Shown one piece after another: positions 1-10,269 of a DNA stretch of 64,000 nt. The stretch comes from Psettodes erumei (taxonomy: Eukaryota; Chordata; Actinopteri; Pleuronectiformes; Psettodidae), in assembly GCA_016785225.1 (NCBI GenBank), contig JAFBJZ010000856.1, positions 682,001-746,000 on the forward strand. Reading direction: 5' to 3'. A program made the position numbers and the translations under genes. The notes under the pieces were generated by a model. It did not search any database, was not told the origin of the DNA, and saw nothing but the letters and a program-made list of their open reading frames with translations. Each line of letters starts with the position of its first letter. The first letter of the stretch is position 1.

Positions 1-1601
1 ATTTCAAAATAATGTCATTTTAATTGAAAATCCGGTCATGTAAAATTTAGTAAACATTTACTTAAATAAACATACAGTACTACAATGGGCAAAATACAAT
101 AGGGGTCTTGCGTTCAAAATTGTTTTTCAGAAAACATTTTAAAATAAGTCAGCGATATCCACTTAAAAGTACTTTTTTTTGAAGAAAAATCAGCCCTCGT
201 GGCTATTTACTATAATTACATTATTATGATATATCAATGCTTAGCAGGATTTTACTCTAGTAGATGAGTATTAAAATATTTTACTTAATACGACATTACA
301 AGTAAAAGTGAGCAACCGAAAAAAGCACTAATGTTATTATTATTGATACAGTAGCATGTAAGAACTTAAAGGGAGGGCCCAACATCTTAACATAGTTTCG
401 AGAGCATTTTTAATTTAAAATGCCATTAAATAGTTAACAAATACAACAAATGAAATCTAATACAATAACCATAAATAATATAAGTGGAAAATAAAAAGGA
501 CAACATATATCTTCAAACTTGAAGGAATTCAATAGGATTTTTGCGCATTAACATAAATAACAGGTTAGACATACAGTACATCTTTAAAAATTATTATTTT
601 TTCCTCTTTGTAAAGAACAATACATTACTTTGGTCACAAACTCAAGCTTTGATGCATTTAAGGGAAGGTTCCAGATTTCACACGGCCGTGTCAGTAAAAA
701 CAAAGTGCCATCCAAACATTCAGTGTTGATCGTGCATTGCAAGTTTTGAAAAGTTGCCAGCAACCTCGTACAGTATTAGCATTTTGCTTATCATACCTGG
801 ATTTGAGCACTTACCCTTAAAATCCCATGTACCTCCAATAAAGAAGCCCAGCCTTTAAATGCATGCATCGTAAATTTGATAAAAGAACCATATTGTAAAG
901 GATCCCTCAAAAACCAAATATTCCCCCCTCAGATTTTTAGTTGGTTTACTCAGTTGGGTTACCTTGTGCATAATGCTGATGGGAAGATTCAAACCAATTG
1001 TCATTACATGTTCATGATGTCCATTCAAGCATTTTAATCATACCTACTGTATGATTACATTTTCATAAAAAGTTCTCATAATATTCTCTGAAATAGTAAC
1101 TGTAAACTACAACTAATCAAGAGAAACAGGCACAAAAATATTATTCCGGTTGTTTTAAAACATGCATTGGTGTTGGTAGGAGATTAATTTTGCTCTACAT
1201 GCTAATCTGAAGTTGGAGGAGTTTGCTAAATGAGAATGAAGATGTCTAAAGCCAGTCTATTCACAGTCAACTACTGAAAAAGCTGCAAGGAAATAGCTAC
1301 ATTTTCGTTTCACTTTTGTCCGAGAGAACAACTTTTCACGATGATCCCAGTGTATAAGTGCATTTTAAAACAAAGAATACCTTACAGTTCAAGTTTTCAA
1401 CTGATCTAAGCTCAGTTCACATCATACAAAAATACACAGCAGGTAGGACTGACCCAGAACAGATTAGGTGGAATCTTGTAAGTCAACTAAAACTCTCTAT
1501 GATGTTTAACTGTTTGTGCGCATGTTATGTATGGGTGTATATTGTATGTGTGCGTGCAGTGCAAATGATATGCGTGTACGCTCAGGATACAGGGTGCGGC
1601 T
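1..1601. other. Non-coding flank, probably including the 3' UTR of the first THEM6-like gene
   Basis: This AT-rich stretch has no ORF that resembles a known protein. It lies directly downstream of the stop codon of the minus-strand THEM6-like gene (stop at 1602-1604), so its right part is probably that gene's 3' UTR. I found no clear AATAAA on the minus strand. An ATTAAA variant reads on the minus strand at about 1033-1038. The true polyadenylation site is not resolved, and no repeat family was recognised. Confidence 0.4.
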
Positions 1602-2698
1602 TCACTTGTTCTTCTCTTCCAGCCCACTCTCCGCTCTCAGGGCCTGGCTGCTGGCTGAAATGAAGCTGATCCAGTGTTTGAGGTCCTCGGGAAACTGCGG
1701 GCACTCGATCTGCACACACAAAACAACCGTTGAGAGAACGCTGTGCAGTACAGCCTCACTCTGCATCACAAACAAATACTTGACAATTTCATGGGCAAAA
1801 ACTTTGACTTCCATTCCTAGGTCAGAGCCTCTCACATGTGATGATTTGACACTCTTGAATAAATGCAACGCATTTAAAAAGATCACCTTTGGCATTATAA
1901 ATTTGCAATGTTTCACTGTTCTCTTGCATTTCATGACTCAAACTGGAGCTGCAACAATTAACCAAGATATGAAAACATTTATAAGTTCCCAGGTTCCTAA
2001 ACATGAGGATGTTTTCTATTTACATCATAATAAATGTTAGGGGTTTTGAACCATCGGTCACATGATGAATGACATCAGCTTGGGCTTTAAGACAGTGTAA
2101 TTTGTAACAAATCTTACAGACCAAATGAAAAACTTAACTGAGATAATAATCAACGGATTATAATCAATACCTCACTCCATCTTTTTCAATTACTCACTTT
2201 CCTTTTGCAGACAAATTCGATAATCCTCTCGGGGCTGCAGTGCACCACATTCTGCCTGCAGAGCATGATCGCAGATACAAAGCCGTCCTTCTTCGACACA
2301 AAGCGCTGCTCCAAGTAAAAGGCCTTCTCGTCCCATCCCACTACTTTGGTCCGAATCTCAAAAGCCTCACGGAAGGCCAAGGAGCGCCGGTACCGTATGG
2401 TGGAAGCCCCTACCACCATTTTGGCCCCCAGTTTGCGCGAGGCCATGAACAACCCATTCCGCATGTAATGGTGGAAGCGAGCAAAGTCACACTCCCTCAG
2501 GTACCGAGAGTTGTTCATGTGGCCCATGTAGTCCAAATCATGGGGAAGGACCATGCCGTCGATGCTTTGCTCAGCGAGAATGTCCCATATTCTGGGTTGG
2601 AACCAAGCCTGAATGAACACCTGGGCCCCCCGGAGGAAGTACCATACATCCAGACTGCAGAAGAGCAGGAGGAGGGCTCCCAACACCAGCAGCAACAT
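1602..2698 (-). CDS. them6: THEM6-like protein, copy A (hot-dog fold, N-terminal membrane anchor)
   Basis: Two coding exons, 2698-2198 and 1709-1602, join in phase 0 and give 202 aa; human THEM6 is about 208 aa from memory. The donor is AAA|GTGAGT and the acceptor is TGTGTGCAG|ATC. The start ATG at 2698 opens a hydrophobic stretch (about residues 2-22, rich in Leu) that ends in LDVWYF, as in THEM6. Next come the 4HBT/hot-dog signature with HMNNSRYLRECDFAR, the IRYRRSL and GWDEKAFYLEQRF segments, and the C-terminal FPEDLKHWISF. The family is membrane-associated (ER) and related to acyl-CoA thioesterases, but its substrate is not established. An acceptor, CTGTTCAG, lies 4 nt before the ATG, so a 5' UTR exon should lie upstream; a donor at 3783 fits. 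A paralogue lies 2 kb upstream on the same strand. The longer upstream ORF start at 2749 lies inside the intron and is not used. Confidence 0.9.
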
Positions 2699-3039
2699 CT
2701 CTCTGAACAGGAGCACATAAATTACAGTTAAATCAGCGCTGAAGTCCAATTATACACTCATTCAAGACATGTCCATGTGACTTAAACAGCTCAGTGGTAT
2801 ATAGGCCTCACGAGCATGGAGGAAATGTTCCAATGCCAACGCGTTTATCTTCAGCAGGCTCTTTTAACGTAATGCTGTCTTACAGGTTTTGCTCAAGAGC
2901 CAATCAGGCAGCTGCAGCTGCTGGAATCCTCAAAGTGACACAAAAAGTCTTCAAACGGTGCAGCCTCGTCGTTAGTAAGCGCTTTGTGTCTCACTGTAGT
3001 TATGTAGATGACACATATGTTGACATTCTGTTTCTCGCT

Positions 3040-3190
3040 GTAGTCATCTCTGAAGTACTTTTGCACACCTATTTAGTCTTTTATTGTCTCTTTGGGTGCT
3101 TTAGTCTCTTCAGTCATTTCGGGCCTTTCTGTGGTTGTTTCACATCTCTCTGCGGCTGCATTACATCTCTTTGTAGTCATTTTGTGTAAC
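3040..3190. repeat. Degenerate roughly 20-bp tandem repeat
   Basis: The plus strand cycles irregularly through variants of TCTCTTTGTAGTCATTT, for example at 3045, 3090, 3120, 3150 and 3170. This gives an apparent uninterrupted ORF with FGCFTSLCGCITSLC-type periodicity. The low-complexity cycling explains the ORF better than a gene does. It lies in the inferred 5' UTR intron of THEM6 copy A. Confidence 0.5.
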
Positions 3191-3783
3191 TGAAATCAGC
3201 TCTGGACCCCCCCCAACCCCTCTCTAGTGCTGTCGCCTGTGCCTAGTAGGCCTGTTCAGTAATCCGTCACAGCCTTACTGCCATTTACATCTTATGTAAA
3301 GCACGTTGAATTTCCTTGTTGTTATCCAAATAATTTTTGCTTTGCCATCAAAACCGTTTATACCGGAAGAAGTTGGGGTTTTCATGACCACACTCAGTCT
3401 CAAATATTAAACTTAAAATACACCTTTGACCTCATCAATGACAAAGCAGATGTGCAGGAAAAAAAACAATATGACCGCGATTTTTCACTCCTCGGCATCA
3501 TGTTGTGGCTAAAAGTGCGAAAGCAACACGCTCTGGCAATCACCCACTTCAACCTTGAGAGGACTGCGGAGCTAACGCTGCTCCACTCATCCTGCTGTGA
3601 CAGCCAAATCTGCTAGCTTAGCTGCTAGCTGCTAGTCGCCAGCTGCCGGTGGACGGTGGCCTTGGCAGAATAGACTCCGCGCTCTTACGAGTAAAGTCGT
3701 TATTCTTGCGCTTTTCTAACGTCGAAACTCCAACGGAAGTCTTAAAGACTGCAGACGTTTCTTTAACCCTCTGGAAAACTTAC

Positions 3784-3863
3784 CGTGCGTGCGGACCAGG
3801 GCGCTACCATGAGAGGAGATGCAACTTGAGGAAACCGGTGGAATGAATGAACATGACTTCCGG
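3784..3863 (-). promoter_or_regulatory. Probable 5' UTR exon and core promoter of THEM6 copy A
   Basis: On the minus strand a strong donor (ACG|GTAAGT, first intron base 3783) precedes the acceptor at 2703-2705, just before the copy A start codon. CCGGAAGT, an ETS/GABP-type core, reads on the minus strand at 3856-3863. The surrounding 3500-3900 is CpG-richer than its flanks. The exact transcription start is not visible. A short GCTAGCT-type tandem at 3611-3637 lies just inside the intron. Confidence 0.45.
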
Positions 3864-4273
3864 GTGGTCTGTGACGACACACAAATGCCTCGTCGACGTG
3901 TTTTCGTAACACGTTTTTCATGTGACTGACGTCTTCACATGGTCATTTCATCCAAAAACATTTATACAAATAATGATATTAAAACAGTAATAATAAAAAC
4001 GTAAGATACAAAACACTTACGTCATGAAAACCCCGATCCTGTTAAAAAGGCGATTTTAGTGCTGTATTACGTGAAAGTAATATAAATTTTAAAATCTGTT
4101 ATTTGGCTCATATTATCCTTATTATGTAGTTAGGCACCTTTCATCCACTGTACTGCTAATGTAACATTATAGCTCACAAATTAAAGTACACTTGCTGTGG
4201 GAACTTATTATGTCATAGGTTGCATATTCAATTGCAGAGAGACAATATCACTGAATTAACAGTCAGACCAAAT

Positions 4274-4279
4274 TTTATT
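4274..4279 (-). terminator. Candidate polyadenylation signal for THEM6 copy B
   Basis: AATAAA reads on the minus strand about 455 nt downstream of the copy B stop codon. A second AATAAA overlaps the stop codon itself (AAG AAT AAA TAA, 4743-4732) and is too early to be the likely main site. Confidence 0.4.
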
Positions 4280-4731
4280 GTTACTGTACATCTTCATTTT
4301 ATACGTTTGGTCAAAATCTCACTGAAAGCATCTGCAGTTTCACACACGTGAACCCTAAATGTACAACAAGGGCATAAAAGTGCTGAACGAGAGTTCAAAA
4401 TGTATTTGTTTTACTGCTTCTGTGATACACGGAAATCCACTTTATATAATCATATTGCTTTGTGTATAAGTAAGGATTATTCATTGTTATCTGCAACCTC
4501 TGAAAACAAAGAGGTATGTAGTTTTCTTCCAGTGTTTGACATAAGTATTAGGGTCTAAGTAAAGCTCAATATCTGAAGAGTAAAGTAGGCACTATAGTGT
4601 GTTCAAGTCAAGTGGATTGGACGGCAATGGCCAAAAGAAGACAAACATTTTGTTCAAGAATTTCACAACTGGGCTGTTGTATTAGCTGGCTCACAAAAAA
4701 GGCATTCTTAATGGCTGCCCCATACAATGCC

Positions 4732-5448
4732 TTATTTATTCTTCTCCTCCAGTCCACTCTCTGCCCTGAGGGCCTGGCTGCTGGCAGAGATGAAGTTGAC
4801 CCAATGCAGAAGGTCCTCTGGAAACTCAGGGCACTCCACCTGCAAGGAGCAAACCTTCAATCTAAATGTCCTCCAATGATCAAATTATTTATTATGATCT
4901 TACCAATGTTCAATTTGCATTTGTGTTGAAACTTCATTTCTCACCTTCCTTTTACACAGGTGCTGCATGATCTTGTCCGGGCTGCAGCGGATGACACTCT
5001 GCTTGCAGTACATGACGGCACACACCAACCCGTCTTTTGTCGACACAAATCTCTGCTCCAGGAAAAAGGCTTTGTCATCCCAGGTGACAATGCGACTGCG
5101 TAGCTCGTACCCCTCACCTATACACAGAGCTCTGCGGTAACGAATGGTGGTGGCCCCCACCACCATCGAAGCTCCGAGGGCTCGCAAGGCCTTGAACACA
5201 CCGTTGCGCGTGTAGAGAGAGAAGCGCGCAAAGTCACACTCCCGGAGGTAGCGAGCATTGTTCATGTGGCACATGTCGATGTCGTGGGGAGTGACCCGCC
5301 CAGTTAGGACCTGCTCTGCTGTCACGTCCCAGACTGGAGGCTGGAACCAGGCCCGGAGGATCACCGCCGCCGCCCGGAGGAAGTACCACACATCCAGACT
5401 GCAGAAGAGAGCCAGCAAGCCGACGAGCACCCCCATTAGCCACCACAT
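4732..5448 (-). CDS. them6: THEM6-like protein, copy B (hot-dog fold, N-terminal membrane anchor)
   Basis: Two coding exons, 5448-4945 and 4839-4732, join in phase 0 (AAG|GTGAGA; TTGCAG|GTG) and encode 203 aa. The second exon is 108 nt in both copies, and both proteins end with the same 19 residues, starting ISASSQ and ending EEKNK. The N-terminus is hydrophobic and runs into FCSLDVWYFL. The hot-dog segment reads HMNNARYLRECDFAR, followed by IRYRRAL and TWDDKAFFLEQRF. The residues between the conserved DxD and HMNN are one shorter than in copy A and human THEM6 (D-I-D-M-C-H versus D-L-D-Y-M-G-H), an in-frame codon loss. An acceptor (CCGACAG) ends 2 nt before the ATG, implying a 5' UTR exon. 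Met5 is an alternative start. The role is inferred only from the family (thioesterase-like, ER membrane). Confidence 0.9.
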
Positions 5449-6368
5449 CGCTGTCGGGAAAGGAAATACAAAGCAGTGAGGTAACTATCATGCATAAATG
5501 CAATTCATTAAAGGCTAATTCTTTTGATATTCTGTGTTTTTCTTAGCTTCAGTGAATCTTATTCAAAAGGCTAACAATTCACTGCTCCCATGAATCTGCT
5601 GGTGTAGCCTGAGCCACAGAGCTGCACTGTTCTTCAAAATTACTGAAAGGACACCAGTAAGCTGAGCTGCACATGAGCACATGTTCCTTCATTAACATTA
5701 AGCGTTAAGAATGCCAGTAAAATATATCCCATATATTCAACACAATTTTTAAATGATTAAATAACCTTCTGTCCGCACTACTACGTCATGTTTTGGTTAC
5801 TTTAAAAAATGAAAATGTCTGAGCAGAAGTTCATTGTGCAGTAGGTGGAGAGCTGGAAACTCACCTACAAGGCAGTGACAGGAAAGTAAACCCCAGTGAT
5901 TTAAATTTCTCGTTAAGTTTGTCTTGTTTCCCAAAGGCCAGTGATTCTCATTTTGTTAGACATTCTTTTCCTGATGTGTATTTAATATCATGCTTCTCAC
6001 ACTGTGACTCAAGTGTCTCCACTCATCAGGTTACCTGTGAACTAATTTAACCATAAGGTGAGGGTGTGAACAGGTTTTGCAGGAAAGGTGGGTCCTGGCT
6101 AAACCTCTGCAAAAAACCAACCCTGTATTGCTTCAGCGCACATGATCATTTCAGAGTAAAATAACGCTATAAGTGTTATTCACAAAAGTTTAAAGTAATG
6201 CCATGTCGTTTTGTGACGTTTCAGCTGGCATAAACACTGGCAGGTCTGAAGGGGAACTACCTGTTGAAGAACTACCTACAGCTTTCAGTCGAACTTTTCG
6301 GACAACGTAAACGAAGTGAACAAACAAAAATACTTTGAATTAATTCACGTGAATCAATTTATACGAAC

Positions 6369-6770
6369 CTGCTGTCTGACTGCTGCCGTTTCTGCACAAA
6401 TCTGCCGAGTCGACAACGTTCAGCCCGTGAACTCCATTCAACGTGTGCAATGCACAAAGTTAAACTAAGCAGATTTAAAAATACTTCCGGCTACAGCCTT
6501 CAAAACAAAGCCTTCATGGAGCTGCCTTATCCGACGTTCAATCAAGATTGAAAACTTGAAAAGACAGAATGGATCCTTCAGGAATCGTCTTTTTAAATAA
6601 TCATATAGTCTACGATATATACATCAACGTGACACTTTGTGTTGGTGGCTCGAAGACACAGAGATCAGACATTTTCCTTCCTCAAACGTGACGAAACTTA
6701 ATTTGAAGGCGAGCGATCCACTTCCCAGCGTCTGAACGTGACGTAGCGCAGAACGGGCGGCGGTGATTGG
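6369..6770 (-). promoter_or_regulatory. Probable 5' UTR exon and promoter region of THEM6 copy B
   Basis: On the minus strand CCGGAAGT is at 6483-6490, the same ETS-type core found at the inferred promoter of copy A. A CCAAT box (ATTGG on plus, 6766-6770) and a CRE-like TGACGTA (6739-6745) lie further upstream. A candidate donor, CAG|GTTCGT, has its first intron base at 6368. A stronger-looking donor, TAG|GTGAGT at 5864, is an alternative or an additional UTR exon. The exon structure is an inference. Confidence 0.4.
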
Positions 6771-7309
6771 TTGTTAAATCGTTTATAAACTACTAATAGA
6801 GTCATGTCAATGGTGACAGCTTCTTGGGTAGCTACCGACACTTAGGTCTTTACGCTGGCGTTACTTAAGTCAACCTCACTTCCACTTCATATTTGATAAA
6901 AATCTTCATTACATTTATAATATAAAAGCATTAGAAATATTACAATTCGTCATCTCAGATCAGCCTGTGATGTATCAGTCATAAGCCTTGTATCAACTGA
7001 AATATTAATTTGATTAAAAATTCATTTTGACATGGCCAATTACGCTAAAAGATTAGGCAAAATATGGGGAGGCCAGCCCGAGGCCATGTTAATTTCAGGT
7101 CACATTAGTTCAGTGGAGTTAATTAAATTCAAACAAAATGCTCCACATGAAACCTGGAGCAGCCACTTTTTAATCAGGCCTTGTATGGAACGTGCATTAA
7201 CAGAAAAACTACTGGCAAGTGCAATATGTATATATATATATCACTTACCCGTTACCAGGATTTATATATGTATATACATAGAGAGAGATATTTTTCATAG
7301 CAGATGCCA
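6771..7309. other. Intergenic spacer between THEM6 copy B and CCDC24
   Basis: No gene is visible. The stretch is AT-rich with a short TA run near 7218. It lies between the upstream region of one minus-strand gene and the 3' end of another. The 3' UTR of CCDC24 (stop at 7716) probably enters it from the right. Confidence 0.4.
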
Positions 7310-7400
7310 GCAGGGTGCTGAAACTAGTACAGAATGTAAGTGCAGCTCAGCTGAGTCGGTGTGTTACACCTGTGGTTTTCCTGCAGGCAGGTCAAAATGT
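7310..7400 (+). mobile_element. Degraded LINE-like reverse transcriptase fragment
   Basis: The plus-strand translation has LKLVQNVSAAQL, then VTPVVF after a short spacer. This matches the LQLVQNAAARLL...ITPVL motif near the 3' end of many fish LINEs (L2/Rex1-type). Only a short piece is readable, with no intact ORF. It lies in the 3' flank of CCDC24. Confidence 0.4.
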
Positions 7401-7715
7401 CTGCTGTGAAAAGGCATCAGTATTTTGCACAGTGACCTGTCTTAAAAACACATATTTTTCAACTGAAACGTTTCCACGCTGCACAGTTACGAGCACTCAA
7501 ATCCCCGCTCTTGCCTTGTGGAAATTCTGATTTCAGGTTTTTCTGTTCATATTTGATCGAAAAAGATGCAGGCGTTGCTGTGACATTTTTCCTTATCTTT
7601 TATCTCCACATACTGTGGGTGAAAAAAAATGCAACTCAACATCACTTCCTCATGCTCCAGAACACATCTCATAAGAGTCGATGCCGAACACTTCCTGTTT
7701 GGTCTGGGCCAGACG

Positions 7716-9955
7716 TCAAGTCGATACTCTTGCAGGAGGCACCGGCTGGTTAAACTTGCTGATAAACTCCGGCTCCGTCTGCCCCTCTCGGACACCTTTT
7801 GACTTCCTTGTAGTGGCCCCTAGCGGTCCTTTGGGGCAAGTAAAGAATTGCCCATTTAACTGCACGGACGCTGGCTGAGCACATTTGGCCTGTCCCTGTT
7901 CACCACTGCTTTCTGAATGATGCGAGGCGCAATCTGTCAGACAGCGACTCCTACGGCTTCGCCGCTGGGTGACGTCCCTCCTGTCACCATTTTCTGCAGG
8001 ATGGCTCCCAGGTTCAGACGTGACTGAAGAGTGAAAACTCTCAGGAGAGCTGTTCTTTCTCTCATTATCTGCCCCGTCTGACACTAAACCACCCCCACAG
8101 GTACTTTCCTTTTGCCCATTTTGCGTCTGTGATTTCCCTGCTGCTGATCTGGAATGGTCAGTAGGACTGTTGCTGTTACTGCCGCCATCACTTTCAGGGT
8201 CGGGAGCTGGAACAGGCGAAGGGGTAATACTGATGTTTTCCGACCTCCAAACAGAGCTGCATTTCCTCTCCCTCTGTGGTGACAAATCACACACTCTGCT
8301 CAGGCTGGCATAGCTGCCATGGGACGATAGATGGGATTCGTGCAGTGGTGAGTTTCTCTGAGTTTCTATTCTGGAGCTGGGACAAGAAGTCAGCGGCCTG
8401 CAATGGAGACCAGCGCCGTCTTGCTCTGGAGAAGCACTGCAGTGGTGTTTGCTGGATTCAGTGGAGGATAAGGTGCCTCCATGAGCCCTGGACAATGGGG
8501 AAGAACTAATGGGTTTGACAGATGTCTTAGTGGGAGGGGGTCCAGCTGGTGGCCTGGGTTTAGGATGGCATGCGGGAGGAGGCGGATGTGGTCTTAGGAT
8601 TGATGTAGCTTTTAAAGCTCGCTGAGTCTCATCGTAGGGCTTTTGTCCCGCTGACAGTCTGCAGGAGAGGAGTCAGAATGTTTTTTATTGCACTTGGACA
8701 ACAAAAAAGAAGTACGCAAACATTTTTGGTTGAGGTTGCAGCCCGTTGTGCAGATGGCCCTCCTTTCTTTTGTTAATGCGATTTCATTTGTTTTGAATTA
8801 ATTGTGGGGTCATATTGGTTTTGAAAAAGATCCCAAATTGTTTTTTGAACAATGTCAGTGCCCTCCTAAAAGATCCGAATCCGAAGGGACTATTCAGTCC
8901 TGTTTTTATGAGTTCAAAAGCATCTCTAAAATGTCTGCGTGCTGTGGCCTTTATTTTATCCCATCTGGAACCATGCGACTCTATATTCTCCTCTCAGTAA
9001 AAAAACCCACTAAATTGTCTGCAACTGGCCCAAAATGTAGCAGTTTGACTTCTAACTGGTACTATGAGGAAATACTCAGTATTTTCTATTAAACATCAGC
9101 TGGAAATGCTCATATTTAAGCTGGCTTTGCATTGACCTATAAAACTTTATTACTGTACCCCCATGCACTTTGTGACTATGTTAGGAAAATGCTACACAAA
9201 CAAAACATACAAACCTGAACCTGTCACTCAGAGGGGACGAGGCTGGGGGTGAAGAGGCAAAGGAAGAGGGGTAAAGCTCCAGGTCCATTTGAACAGCTCC
9301 TCTCAGCTCTCTCAGCTCTACACATGCAAAAACACAAAATCTGACATTTAAAAAAAGGTCTCAAAATACTGAAACCGTCAATGTCTGACAATTCCCTCGA
9401 GGATAAGAAAGAAAGCAGGCGCTATTTGTTGAGCGCTGACTGAACTTTACCCCGATGCTCTCTCCTCTTCTCAAATGACTTCCTATCACATTTCGCTCAG
9501 TGATGATTCTGCAGATTTGTCCAGGCCAGCTCACATGTTGTACGAAGGCTTTTACCAGCTAACAGAGCGTTTGTATTTCAGCAGTGAATGCATTCACTGA
9601 GCTGAAGATGAAACGGAACGTGAGCGATAAAGAACAGAAATCTCCTCGCCCGCCCCGCGTCAAACGATACCGTGCCACCAGATGGCAGCAAACACCGTGT
9701 GCACAGACGCGCATATGTGTACGGGCTCACCTGCAAGCGTCGGTTCTGATTTATCGGACTCGCTGTGATTCCTGTGCTTGTGTTTAATATCCATCTGCGA
9801 GAAACACAAACGACAGAAGCAAAGGAGCTCGTGTTAGTCAGGCAGCTCGACTGGACGGCGTGAAGGTGTTAGACGTGTTCAAGAAGGCGCGAGCCTTTGG
9901 AGAGAGCAAAGGAACAAGGAAAAGGGATCAAAATAACAGGGAGAAAGAGGAAAGG

Positions 9956-9988
<33 letters not shown>

Positions 9989-10086
9989 TGTGAGTGTGAC
10001 CACTAAACGATTGAGCAGCAGTGTTCCATCATAATTTGGCCTCAAACATCGTGATCCACGGCAATAACAACCATAGCACAGCGTGT

Positions 10087-10121
<35 letters not shown>

Positions 10122-10238
10122 TGTGTGTGTGTGTCCACAGCTCGCAAAACCTCTCCTCATTTTACACCAGCTAATGGAGAGTCTTTATGGCGACCACAGA
10201 CTATATAGGACATTACACAAGACACACACATGCAGGCA

Positions 10239-10269
<31 letters not shown>

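Noticed and set aside
1516..2040. 174-codon plus-strand open frame over the THEM6 copy A last exon
   Set aside because: It is the antisense shadow of the real exon 1709-1602 plus its intron.
2240..2731. 163-codon plus-strand open frame
   Set aside because: It is antisense to the THEM6 copy A first coding exon, whose minus-strand protein is clear.
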